9,832 nt of DNA, from assembly GCA_002320455.1 (NCBI GenBank), contig DCKU01000058.1:1-9832 (forward strand), given 5' to 3'. The DNA comes from Salinisphaera sp. UBA1666. GTDB lineage: Bacteria > Pseudomonadota > Gammaproteobacteria > Nevskiales > Salinisphaeraceae. Both the position numbers and the translations under genes were made by a program. The notes under the pieces were generated by a model that saw nothing but the letters and a program-made list of their open reading frames with translations, searched no databases and was not told where the DNA came from. The stretch's first letter is position 1. Each line of letters begins with the position of its first letter. Shown piece by piece: positions 1 to 7,790 of this stretch.

Positions 1-57
1 GAACCTGCGACCTTCGGCTTCGGAGGCCGACACTCTATCCAGCTGAGCTACGGGCGC
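1..57 (-). tRNA. tRNA-Arg (anticodon CCG), 3' end cut off by the window edge
   Basis: Read on the minus strand from position 57, the sequence starts with the acceptor strand GCGCCCG. It continues through the D arm (GCTCAGCTGGATAGAG), a 5-bp anticodon stem TCGGC/GCCGA enclosing the loop CTCCGAA (anticodon CCG), the variable region and the 5' half of the T arm (GCAGGTTC). The missing 3' part lies left of position 1. Everything visible pairs normally, so this looks like the functional copy, in contrast to the decayed copy at 123-270. A CCG anticodon reads the CGG arginine codon. Confidence 0.93.
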
Positions 58-69
58 TTTGCGTTGCGA

Positions 70-98
70 AGGATACGCGCTTGGGCGGGTGTCGTCTA
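70..98 (-). promoter_or_regulatory. Promoter of tRNA-Arg
   Basis: On the minus strand, -35 TAGACG (98-93) and -10 TATCCT (75-70) are 17 bp apart. A start about 7 bases after the -10 leaves a leader of only about 5 bases before the tRNA 5' end at 57, as expected for a tRNA gene. Both boxes are also kept in the decayed downstream copy (TAGATG 311-306, TATCCT 288-283). Each box matches the sigma-70 consensus at only 4 of 6 positions, so the call rests on spacing and on conservation in the duplicate. Confidence 0.5.
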
Positions 99-122
99 TC
101 GACCTCGGGAGAATGCGTTGAC

Positions 123-270
123 CGCGCCCGGCAGGATGATTCGCGGCTTTGGCCGCTCACCCTTCGGGCCAGTGCCGCGTTGCGGCACTGTTCGTCCGCG
201 CGGTGCGCGGCCGTCGAACCTGCGACCTTCGGCTTCGCAGGTGACATCTGGCCAGCTGAGCTACGGGCGC
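123..270 (-). pseudogene. Decayed tRNA-Arg copy with a 78-base insertion in the T loop
   Basis: On the minus strand, 270-216 repeats the tRNA 5' region: GCGCCCG, the D-arm segment GCTCAGCTGG, and the segment after the anticodon GAAGCCGAAGGTCGCAGGTTC split only by the insertion. The D-loop/anticodon-stem segment has changed to GCCAGATGTCACCTGCGAAG, so the anticodon stem no longer pairs and no CCG triplet is presented. After GGTTCGA the tRNA is broken by unrelated sequence. It resumes at 137-123 as ATCCTGCCGGGCGCG, the expected T-arm 3' half and acceptor 3' strand. The broken anticodon arm and split T arm make it a pseudogene, even though a promoter-like sequence is retained upstream. Confidence 0.75.
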
Positions 271-406
271 TTCGCGTTGCGAAGGATACGCGCTTGGGCG
301 TGCGGCATCTATTGACCCCGGGAGAATGCGTTGACCGCGCCCGGCAGGATTATTCGCAGCTGGCTTTTCGACGTTGACCGCCGTTTGGCGACGCTTCGTA
401 GGGTGC

Positions 407-2413
407 TTACTCGCCGGTTCCCAGCATCGCTCTGAGTGCAGCGACCTGGGCCTTGTTCTCGTTGGCCGCCGCGGCCTTGTCGCGCTGGCCGGTCGTGGCC
501 GGCCAGTCGATTTCCGCACGTGGCAGCTCATCCAAGAAACGGCTGGGCGTGGAGTCACTTTCTTCGCCGCCGCGGCGGCGTTTGCGGGCATAGGTGAGCG
601 CCAGGCTCTTGCGGGCCCGCGTGATCCCCACATAGAGCAGGCGTCGTTCTTCTTCGATGCGTTCGTCATCCAGGCAGGCGTGGTGTGGCAACAGACCTTC
701 TTCCATGCCAACCAAGAACACATGATTGAACTCCAGGCCCTTGGCCGCGTGCAGGGTGAGCAGATGCACCTGGTTTTCGACATCTTTTTCCGACTGATTG
801 GCAAAATCCAGCAACGACAGACGGCGCACCACATCGGCCAGGCCGACAGGCGTGCCGTCGTCGGCCTCTCCGATATGCCCGAGCCAGGCCAGAAATTCAT
901 CCAGATTGTCCAGGCGTTTCTTGGCCGCCCGCGTGTTGGCCGATGTGTCCCGCAGCCAGTCGCGATAGTCGATATCGACCATGAGCTGGTTGACCAACTC
1001 TCGCGGCGGCTTGGATTCGCTGTCCATGGCCAGCTGTTTGGCCCAGTCGACAAACTCGGACAGGCGCCGGCCGGCGCGATCATTGACCGCCCCCGACAGC
1101 CCGGCGCCGCGGGCAGCATCGAACAGGCTGATATGCCGCGTGCCGGCATAGCGCGCCAGCGCTTCCAGGGTGGCCGGGCCGAGCTCCCGGCGCGGCAGGT
1201 TGATGATGCGCAGAAACGCGGCATCGTCGTCCGGGTTGACCAGCAGCTTCAGGTACGTCACCAGGTCACGGATTTCACTGCGTTCGAAAAACGAGCGCCC
1301 GCCAGAGACGCGATACGGCACATTGCGCTCGCGCAGCGCTTTCTCAAAAGCCCGCGACTGGAAATTGCCGCGATACAGCACGGCATAATCGCCGTACGGA
1401 TTGCCGGTACGCAGCTTGTGCGCCGATATTTCGCTGGCGATGCGCTCGGCCTCGCCGGCCTCGTCCGGGGCCGAGAGCACCCGTACGCGATCGCCCGCGC
1501 CCATGGCCGACCACAGCGTCTTCTCGTAGGCCCGCTGGCTGGACTGGCCGATAAGCTTGTTGGCCGCCGAGAGCACGTTGCCCACCGAGCGATAGTTCTG
1601 CTCGAGCTTGATGACCTTCAGGTGCGGGAAGTCGCGCGATAGATCGGCAATGTTGCCCGGCCGGGCGCCGCGCCAGGCATAGATCGACTGGTCATCGTCG
1701 CCCACCACCGTAAACGCGGCGCGAGCGCCGGCCAGCAGGCGCATCATCTCGTACTGGGCCGCGTTAGTGTCTTGATACTCGTCCACCAGCAGATACCGGT
1801 AGCGGTTTTGCCAACGCTCGCGCGCGGCCGGGTCGTCGCGCAGCAGCTGCACCGGCACCGATAGCAGATCATCGAAATCCACGGCGTTATAGGCTTTCAG
1901 CCGGCGCTGGTATTCGGCATAGGCCCGCGCCATGGGCACGTCCTTGCCGGTGGCCTCCGATACGGCCTGTTGCGGGGCGACAAGCGCAGATTTCCAGGCG
2001 CTTATAGCCGCACGGGTCTCCTTGCGGGCATCGCCGTCGCGGCCCACGAGCTCGGCCAGCATCTTGTCGACATCCTCGGCGTCGAAGATCGAAAAACGCG
2101 CCTTGTAGCCCAGCGTTTCGTGTTCTTCACGGATCATCGCAAGGCCCAGACTATGGAAGGTCGAGACCGTAAGCGCCTTGGCATCTTCCCCGCTGATCAA
2201 CCGCGAGGCGCGCTGCTTCATTTCACGCGCGGCCTTGTTGGTAAAGGTCACGGCGATAACACGGTGGGCCGCATAGCCGCGCTTGATCAGATGCGCGATC
2301 TTCTGGGTGATCACACCGGTCTTGCCCGAGCCGGCGCCGGCCAGCACCAGCAGCGGGCCGTCGAGATACCGCATGGCGGCATCTTGTTGGGGATTAAGTT
2401 TGGGCTGTGCCAT
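407..2413 (-). CDS. rep: ATP-dependent DNA helicase Rep
   Basis: This is an SF1A 3'-5' DNA helicase that in enterobacteria helps replication forks pass protein roadblocks. The protein is 668 aa, against 673 for E. coli Rep, and all signature motifs are intact: Q motif LNPQQ (6-10), Walker A AGAGSGKT (25-32), Walker B/motif II LLVDEYQDTN (208-217), motif III VVGDDDQSIYAWRGA (236-250), motif IV VIKLEQNYRS (267-276), motif V LLTLHAAKGLEF (551-562) and motif VI YVGITRARK (594-602). Overall it resembles Rep more than UvrD or PcrA (for example LDLVDFDD-like and EMKQRASRL regions, and a short C-terminus). The frame is open upstream for 26 more codons, but MAQPKLNPQQ at 2413 aligns with the E. coli N-terminus, and the upstream residues look like untranslated sequence. 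The ribosome site is weak. The gene lies 107 bases downstream of the Cys-repeat gene on the same strand, and the gap holds only a 6-bp GGCGCC stem (2481-2499) without a T tract. Confidence 0.95.
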   Translation of the reverse strand: MAQPKLNPQQDAAMRYLDGPLLVLAGAGSGKTGVITQKIAHLIKRGYAAHRVIAVTFTNKAAREMKQRASRLISGEDAKALTVSTFHSLGLAMIREEHETLGYKARFSIFDAEDVDKMLAELVGRDGDARKETRAAISAWKSALVAPQQAVSEATGKDVPMARAYAEYQRRLKAYNAVDFDDLLSVPVQLLRDDPAARERWQNRYRYLLVDEYQDTNAAQYEMMRLLAGARAAFTVVGDDDQSIYAWRGARPGNIADLSRDFPHLKVIKLEQNYRSVGNVLSAANKLIGQSSQRAYEKTLWSAMGAGDRVRVLSAPDEAGEAERIASEISAHKLRTGNPYGDYAVLYRGNFQSRAFEKALRERNVPYRVSGGRSFFERSEIRDLVTYLKLLVNPDDDAAFLRIINLPRRELGPATLEALARYAGTRHISLFDAARGAGLSGAVNDRAGRRLSEFVDWAKQLAMDSESKPPRELVNQLMVDIDYRDWLRDTSANTRAAKKRLDNLDEFLAWLGHIGEADDGTPVGLADVVRRLSLLDFANQSEKDVENQVHLLTLHAAKGLEFNHVFLVGMEEGLLPHHACLDDERIEEERRLLYVGITRARKSLALTYARKRRRGGEESDSTPSRFLDELPRAEIDWPATTGQRDKAAAANENKAQVAALRAMLGTGE

Positions 2414-2520
2414 CAGCCCAAGTTTACCAGCCGCCCGACGCCAATCGCCGAGCCAGGCTATGCCTGTGCGGTCACGGCCCGGCGCCCACAACAGGCGCCA
2501 TCGACCGCCAAGGCCCGCGC

Positions 2521-3054
2521 TTAGTGGTGGCTATAGGGTTTCTGACCCGGCGGGCCGGAACGCGGACGAATCGTCACGCCGCCGATACGCAGGCCGCTGC
2601 GCCCTTGTTCGTCGTCGACCAGCTCGATCGCGTTTTTGGATGTCTTGCTATCGGCGTTGGTACCCGCATTCGCCGTGGTCGGCGTAGTCGCCGCGGCGGC
2701 ATAGCGCCCCGAGCCGGTCTTGATACACGCCGAGGCGGCAGCACTACGCGCGAGCTGTGCCTGGGCATTGCTCCAGCCGCCGCTGACCCCGGCCTGCATC
2801 TCGCTCAAGGTGTCCTCGGTGACCGCGCTACAGGCGCTGGCGTTTCCAGACTCGGCATAGCGACCGGAGGCCGTCTTCACGCAGGCCGCGCCGGCCGCGC
2901 TGCGCACCAGGCTGGCGTCCTGGTCAGACCAGGCGGTACTCCCGGCCTTCATCTCTTCGGTCGTGGCGTCCACCACGTTGGCGCAGTCGGCGGCCATGGC
3001 CGAAACCGCAAACCCAGAAGCCAATAAGAACAGAGATAGACGAGCAGTAAACAT
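2521..3054 (-). CDS. Secreted protein with two Cys-containing repeats, function unknown
   Basis: I do not recognise this 177-aa protein. Residues 1-22 form a signal peptide (MFTARLSLFLLASGFAVSAMA, cleavage before ADC). Two imperfect repeats follow, C24-Y66 and C75-Y118, with the shared pattern C..V....(T/L)..EM.AG...WS...A.L.RSAA.A.C.KT.SGRY. Each repeat has two cysteines (24/58 and 75/110), so one disulfide per repeat in the periplasm is plausible. A low-complexity Thr/Ala/Asn linker (about 119-140) leads to a C-terminal segment ending GPPGQKPYSHH. The ATG at 3054 is preferred over the one at 3060 because GAGGA (3066-3062) sits 7 bases before it but only 1 base before the other. The upstream region is shared with the divergent porin gene and contains a sigma-54-like match in the right place. 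The reading frame and signal peptide are convincing; the function is open. Confidence 0.8.
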   Translation of the reverse strand: MFTARLSLFLLASGFAVSAMAADCANVVDATTEEMKAGSTAWSDQDASLVRSAAGAACVKTASGRYAESGNASACSAVTEDTLSEMQAGVSGGWSNAQAQLARSAAASACIKTGSGRYAAAATTPTTANAGTNADSKTSKNAIELVDDEQGRSGLRIGGVTIRPRSGPPGQKPYSHH

Positions 3055-3091
3055 GAGCATGTCCTCGCGGAATAAGCGTGCGTCTTGAGCA

Positions 3092-3107
3092 TACAACTTG
3101 CGTGCCA
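3092..3107 (-). promoter_or_regulatory. Possible sigma-54-like promoter of the Cys-repeat gene
   Basis: The minus strand reads TGGCACGCAAGTTGTA. The -24 element TGGCACG is perfect, and 10 bases separate GG from the -12 dinucleotide. That dinucleotide is GT rather than the nearly invariant GC. The predicted start near 3081 would give a leader of about 27 bases containing the GAGGA ribosome site, which fits well. The -12 mismatch keeps this tentative. Confidence 0.4.
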
Positions 3108-3159
3108 GAACTGCCGCCAGCGGCCAACCGCCGATGCGATTTCGAGGGGCATAAAAAAA

Positions 3160-3175
3160 TGGCACGCGACTTGCT
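3160..3175 (+). promoter_or_regulatory. Sigma-54 promoter of the TorF-family porin gene
   Basis: The sequence is TGGCACGCGACTTGCT. It has the -24 element TGGCACG, GG and GC exactly 10 bases apart (3161-3162 and 3173-3174) and the -12 element TTGCT, so it matches the sigma-54 consensus TGGCACGRNNNTTGCW almost completely. The predicted start is near 3186, about 90 bases before the porin ATG. The first bases of that transcript can form a short hairpin (GCTGC 3189-3193 with GCAGC 3198-3202). Sigma-54 promoters need an enhancer-binding activator; I see no clear NtrC-type site nearby. Confidence 0.78.
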
Positions 3176-3275
3176 TAGAGGGGTACAGGCTGCAGTCGCA
3201 GCTTCGGGGGTGGCACACGCAAGTCGACAGAACGCGTTCGTTGCCTCGCAACCGTTTTAGTCAATGAGGGATGAC

Positions 3276-4064
3276 ATGACTCAGGGAAACAAAGCGACGC
3301 GCATTGCACTATTGACGGCTCTGGCCGGCAGCGCATTTTCAACCAGTGCATTCGCAGGGGGAGATCTGACGGCAAACGCCACGTTCACCACGAACTACGT
3401 CTGGCGTGGCTTGACGCAGACACTCAACGACCCGGCGGTTCAGGGCGGTATCGACTACACCGACGAAAGCGGTCTGTACGTCGGTACCTGGCTGTCCAAC
3501 GTCAAGTACGCCAACGCCACCACCACGGCAGATGGCGCGGTAACCAGCGATAACTTCAACGGCGCCGGCGACCGGTTTTCTTACGAAAACGATCTGTACT
3601 TCGGCTACACCATGGATACCGGCCCCATCTCCTGGGACGCGGGCTATCTGTACTATAACTACGACTCGGCCGCCGACTTCGATTTTGGCGAGGTCTATCT
3701 CAAGGCAGCCGCTGCGGGCTTTAGCCTAGCCGGCTACATGCTCACCAACACCGAAGCCGACGAAGGCCCGAACCAGGACTTCAGCGCCGGCTCGACCTAT
3801 TATCTGTCGGCCGACTACGGCATCGACGTATATCGCGGCATCGTGCTGGGCGCCCACGTGGGCTACCACGCCGGCGATTTCTCCGAAGCGTTCAACGTGG
3901 TTGACGGCAACTACCTGGAGTACAACGTCAGCGTTTCCAAGGCCGGCTTCTCGCTGATGGCCTCGGATACCGACGCCGACGGCATCGCCGCTGGCCCGGG
4001 CTACCAGAACGACGATGTACGCTACGTGCTGTCCTACACCATCGACGTCGACCTGCTCGACTAA
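3276..4064 (+). CDS. TorF-family putative outer-membrane porin
   Basis: This is a 262-aa protein with a signal peptide (1-27, cleavage after SAFA before GGD). The mature part is rich in alternating aromatic and polar strands typical of a small outer-membrane beta barrel. Family hallmarks are the early NYVWRGLTQT (40-49), the nearby PAVQGGIDY and GLYVGTWLSNV, and later YENDLYFGY, GEVYLKAA and the C-terminal VRYVLSYTIDVDLLD. They match the proteobacterial family modelled as TIGR02001/Gcw_chp (TorF-family putative porin), whose substrate is not established. The ATG at 3276 is chosen over the in-frame ATG at 3264 because GAGGG (3266-3270) lies 5 bases before it and the signal peptide then begins normally. 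A near-consensus sigma-54 promoter upstream suggests nitrogen control, in line with the P-II/Amt genes 2 kb away. It ends in a strong terminator and converges with comM. Confidence 0.88.
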   Translation: MTQGNKATRIALLTALAGSAFSTSAFAGGDLTANATFTTNYVWRGLTQTLNDPAVQGGIDYTDESGLYVGTWLSNVKYANATTTADGAVTSDNFNGAGDRFSYENDLYFGYTMDTGPISWDAGYLYYNYDSAADFDFGEVYLKAAAAGFSLAGYMLTNTEADEGPNQDFSAGSTYYLSADYGIDVYRGIVLGAHVGYHAGDFSEAFNVVDGNYLEYNVSVSKAGFSLMASDTDADGIAAGPGYQNDDVRYVLSYTIDVDLLD

Positions 4065-4090
4065 GCCGCAGGCTAGATCTAAGGTGTAAA

Positions 4091-4120
4091 CCCGAGGGCC
4101 GACCGGCTCTCGGGTTTTTT
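4091..4120 (+). terminator. Rho-independent terminator of the porin gene
   Basis: The stem is 10 bp: CCCGAGGGCC (4091-4100) pairs with GGCTCTCGGG (4105-4114, one G-T pair). The loop is GACC and six T residues follow (4115-4120). It lies 27 bases after the porin stop and 16 bases before the comM stop on the other strand. Read from the minus strand the tail is only TTTACACCTT, so it may also slow comM transcripts, but weakly. Confidence 0.9.
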
Positions 4121-4135
4121 GTGCCTGGCGCCTAC

Positions 4136-5647
<1,512 letters not shown>

Positions 5648-5650
5648 GGG

Positions 5651-5905
5651 TCAGTCGTTGGCGTGGTCGGTCTCGCCCGAGCCTTCCAGCGCGTCGAGCC
5701 GGGCTTCCAGCTCGCCCAGGCGGGCACGGGCGTGGACCAGCATGTCACGCGTGGCCTCGAACTCTTCGCGCGGCACCAGATCCAGCTCGGCCAGCTGTGA
5801 CTGAAGTGCGGCTTTGACGTTGGCTTTGAGTTCTTCCCGCATGGGCCCGACCTGAGGCGGCAGGGCGTTGGCCAGGCGAGCGGCCATGTCTTCGAGCGAG
5901 CGCAT
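5651..5905 (-). CDS. ubiK: UbiK (YqiC/BMFP family), ubiquinone biosynthesis accessory factor
   Basis: This is an 84-aa protein of the BMFP family. In E. coli, UbiK (YqiC) supports aerobic ubiquinone synthesis with UbiJ and binds membranes or lipids. Diagnostic features are the amphipathic N-terminal helix (LEDMAARLANALPP, 4-17), the segment MREELKANVKAALQSQLAEL (22-41), the hallmark LDLVPREEFE (41-50) and a C-terminal coiled coil (about 51-74). The E. coli protein is slightly longer at both ends. The ATG at 5905 is the first good start after an in-frame stop, and the ribosome site is weak. It is the first gene of a tight pair with comM (3 bases apart) and diverges from glnK across 215 bases. 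Confidence 0.9.
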   Translation of the reverse strand: MRSLEDMAARLANALPPQVGPMREELKANVKAALQSQLAELDLVPREEFEATRDMLVHARARLGELEARLDALEGSGETDHAND

Positions 5906-5941
5906 CGGGCACCCATCGGCTATGAATCAATAGCCCTAGCT

Positions 5942-5961
5942 TGCACCACCTGTTGAGTGCA
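5942..5961. promoter_or_regulatory. NtrC-like inverted repeat upstream of glnK (tentative)
   Basis: TGCACC (5942-5947) and AGTGCA (5956-5961) form an inverted repeat about 75 to 94 bases upstream of the predicted sigma-54 start, a usual distance for an enhancer. The half-sites resemble those of NtrC (TGCACC N5 GGTGCA). The gap here is 8 bases rather than 5, which NtrC normally does not accept, so the identification is weak. Confidence 0.25.
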
Positions 5962-6008
5962 GGCCAGCCACCGGCAGGTCAGGCCGGCGCATCAAGCACT
6001 TATTCAGG

Positions 6009-6025
6009 TTGGCACGGTGAATGCA
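6009..6025 (+). promoter_or_regulatory. Sigma-54 promoter of glnK-amt
   Basis: The sequence is TTGGCACGGTGAATGCA. It has a perfect -24 element TTGGCACG, GG (6011-6012) and GC (6023-6024) separated by 10 bases, and a -12 element ATGCA with one mismatch to TTGCA. The predicted start is near 6036, leaving a leader of about 85 bases. Sigma-54/NtrC control of glnK-amtB under nitrogen limitation is established in enteric and other gammaproteobacteria. Confidence 0.85.
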
Positions 6026-6120
6026 AGGGATTGTCCAGCCATGCCATCACCGCTGCATGCGCTGCCTTCCGGGGACGTGTTCCGGCGGTTGGCTTTGAGG
6101 GGTTTAAGAGGAGTCACGAC

Positions 6121-6459
6121 ATGAAACTGATCGCTGCCATTATCAAGCCATTCAAGCTCGACGAGGTCCGCGAAGCACTCTCGGAAGTGGGCGTCCAGGG
6201 CATCACGGTCACCGAGGTCAAAGGCTTTGGCCGCCAGAAGGGCCACACCGAGCTCTACCGCGGGGCCGAATACGTGGTCGATTTTCTGCCCAAGGTGAAG
6301 ATCGAGGTGGCTATCGAGGAGCCGGACCTGGACACCGCCGTAGAGGCCATCTCCAAGGCCGCGCATACCGGCAAGATCGGCGACGGCAAGATCTTCGTCA
6401 GCGAGCTGTCACAGGCTATTCGTATTCGTACCGGCGAAACCGGCCAGGACGCGCTCTAA
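6121..6459 (+). CDS. glnK: P-II nitrogen regulatory protein (GlnK type), copy 1
   Basis: P-II is a trimeric signal protein. It senses ATP/ADP and 2-oxoglutarate, is uridylylated by GlnD, and controls targets such as AmtB, GlnE and NtrB. The protein is 112 aa, the normal length. It has the conserved N-terminus MKLIAAIIKPFKLDEVREAL, the T loop KGFGRQKGHTELYRGAEY with Tyr51 as the uridylylation site, the B loop TGKIGDGKIF and the C-terminal RIRTGE. The ATG at 6121 follows AGAGGAG (6107-6113) by 7 bases. The frame is open further upstream, but that sequence contains the sigma-54 promoter. Residue 54 is Asp as in E. coli GlnB, while the N-terminus and the C-terminal FVSELSQAIRIRTGE look like GlnK, so the name rests mainly on the amt gene 42 bases downstream. 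Confidence 0.95.
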   Translation: MKLIAAIIKPFKLDEVREALSEVGVQGITVTEVKGFGRQKGHTELYRGAEYVVDFLPKVKIEVAIEEPDLDTAVEAISKAAHTGKIGDGKIFVSELSQAIRIRTGETGQDAL

Positions 6460-6501
6460 CCACCGTTTTTCGACCCATCGAACCGAGGGGGACCTAACAC
6501 T

Positions 6502-7785
6502 ATGGAAAATCAGATATTCCAGCTGCAGTATGCGATTGACACCTTCTATTTCCTGATCTGCGGCGCGCTCGTGATGTGGATGGCAGCCGGCTTTTCGATG
6601 CTGGAAGCCGGCCTGGTGCGCTCGAAGAACACCACCGAGATCCTGACCAAGAACATCGCGCTCTATTCCATCGCCTGCATCATGTACATGGTCTGTGGCT
6701 ACATGATCATGTACGACGGCAGCCTGTTCTTGAACGGCATTGCCGGCGGCGAGACGCTGGTGGCCGATGCGCTGAGCGCCTCCGCCGAGAACGGCTTCGA
6801 GGGCGGCTCGGTCTACGCCAGCGCCTCCGACTTCTTCTTCCAAGTGGTCTTCGTGGCCACGGCCATGTCGGTGGTCTCCGGGGCGGTGGCCGAGCGCATG
6901 AAGCTCTGGGCGTTCTTGGCGTTCGCGGTGGTGATGACCGGCTTCATCTACCCGCTGGAAGGCGGCTGGACCTGGAACGGCGATTCGGTCTTCGGCCTGT
7001 ACACGCTGGGTGATCTGGGCTTCTCCGACTTTGCCGGCTCCGGCATCGTGCATATGGCCGGCGCCTCCGCGGCTCTGGCCGGCGTGCTGCTGCTGGGCGC
7101 GCGAAAGGGCAAGTACCGCGCCGACGGGCGCGTGGCCGCTATCCCCGGCGCCAACCTGCCGCTGGCGGCGCTCGGCACGCTGATCCTCTGGTTGGGCTGG
7201 TTCGGCTTCAACGGCGGCTCGGTGCTCAAGCTGGGCGATATCGCCAGTGCCAACTCGGTGGCCATGGTGTTCGTGAACACCAACCTGGCGGCAGCCGGTG
7301 GCCTGGTGGCCGCCCTGCTGCTGGCGCGTGCCATCTTCGGCAAGGGCGACTTCACCATGGCGCTCAACGGCGCGCTGGCCGGTCTGGTGACCATCACCGC
7401 CGAACCCTCGACCCCCACCCCGCTGATCGCGACCTGCTTCGGCGCAGCCGGCGGCCTGCTGGTGGTGTTCTCGATCCTGTTCTTCGACAAGATCAAGATC
7501 GACGACCCGGTGGGTGCGATCTCCGTGCACGGCACCTGCGGCCTGCTGGGCCTGCTACTGGTGCCGCTCACCAACGGCGATGTGACCTTCATCGGTCAGA
7601 TCGTGGGCGCGGCCACGATCTTTGGCTGGGTGTTCGTGGCCAGTCTGGTGGCCTGGGGCCTCATCAAGGTCACCTTCGGCATCCGCGTATCCGAAGAAGC
7701 CGAAGCCGAAGGCACCGATCTCTCCGAGATCGGCATGGAAGCCTATCCGGAGTTCACCTCCGGCGGCAGCCGTCGCACGGCGTGA
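6502..7785 (+). CDS. amtB: Ammonium transporter (Amt), form without cleavable signal peptide
   Basis: Amt is a trimeric inner-membrane ammonium channel. It has 427 aa and about 11 membrane segments. The channel residues are present: the conserved Asp176 in DFAGSGIVH, the twin histidines His184 and His343 (VHGTCGLLG), and the phenylalanine gate region GWFGFNGGS (232-240). The C-terminal cytosolic tail (GIRVSEEAEAEGTDLSEIGMEAYPEF) is the part that contacts P-II in known complexes. The protein enters the first membrane segment directly (MENQIFQLQYAIDTFYFLICGALVMW region), with no signal peptide such as that of E. coli AmtB. It therefore belongs to a different Amt branch from the second copy. The ribosome site GAGGGGG (6485-6491) lies 10 bases before the ATG. 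It is co-transcribed with glnK (42-base gap) and followed by a strong terminator. Confidence 0.95.
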   Translation: MENQIFQLQYAIDTFYFLICGALVMWMAAGFSMLEAGLVRSKNTTEILTKNIALYSIACIMYMVCGYMIMYDGSLFLNGIAGGETLVADALSASAENGFEGGSVYASASDFFFQVVFVATAMSVVSGAVAERMKLWAFLAFAVVMTGFIYPLEGGWTWNGDSVFGLYTLGDLGFSDFAGSGIVHMAGASAALAGVLLLGARKGKYRADGRVAAIPGANLPLAALGTLILWLGWFGFNGGSVLKLGDIASANSVAMVFVNTNLAAAGGLVAALLLARAIFGKGDFTMALNGALAGLVTITAEPSTPTPLIATCFGAAGGLLVVFSILFFDKIKIDDPVGAISVHGTCGLLGLLLVPLTNGDVTFIGQIVGAATIFGWVFVASLVAWGLIKVTFGIRVSEEAEAEGTDLSEIGMEAYPEFTSGGSRRTA

Positions 7786-7790
7786 TCCAC

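Larger units (their letters stand above)
1..361. repeat. Tandem duplication of the tRNA-Arg unit (about 213 to 215 bases per unit)
   Basis: Positions 1-148 and 216-361 are copies of each other. The best-kept part, 58-137 against 271-350, differs at 7 of 80 positions by eye. The unit covers the tRNA 5' portion, its promoter and, at its upstream edge, a remnant of a tRNA 3' end (123-137 and 336-350, both ATCCTGCCGGGCGCG on the minus strand). The second remnant is not followed by more tRNA sequence, so it is the trace of a third, mostly lost copy. The stretch 362-406 up to the rep stop codon shows nothing recognisable. Confidence 0.8.

Noticed and set aside
123..350. Duplicate tRNA 3' ends (123-137, 336-350) as attL/attR of an integrated island
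   Set aside because: Only 200 bases lie between them, with no integrase or cargo. The repeat extends well beyond a tRNA 3' end into promoter and 5' tRNA sequence, so tandem duplication explains it better.
374..1642. Long plus-strand open frame of 422 codons opposite rep
   Set aside because: It lies antisense to a clearly conserved helicase gene. Its translation has no recognisable motif and reflects GC-rich third-position bias.
2481..2499. GGCGCC stem between the Cys-repeat gene and rep as a terminator
   Set aside because: It has only 6 bp and no T tract on either strand, and GGCGCC is a common palindrome in GC-rich DNA.
3211..3225. Second TGGCAC in the porin leader as another sigma-54 promoter
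   Set aside because: Ten bases after GG the dinucleotide is TC, not GC, and no -12 element follows.
5745..5930. Alternative frame starting TTG-ATT (MIH...) as the true N-terminus of UbiK with a frameshift
   Set aside because: The family normally starts MID, but this frame leaves the conserved LEDMA and LDLVPREEFE segments. The ATG at 5905 gives an intact protein without assuming an error.
6409..7530. Minus-strand open frame of 373 codons across amt copy 1, and a similar 414-codon one at 8085-9329
   Set aside because: Both are His/Gly/Arg-rich mirror frames of well-conserved amt genes, with no start signals or family resemblance.
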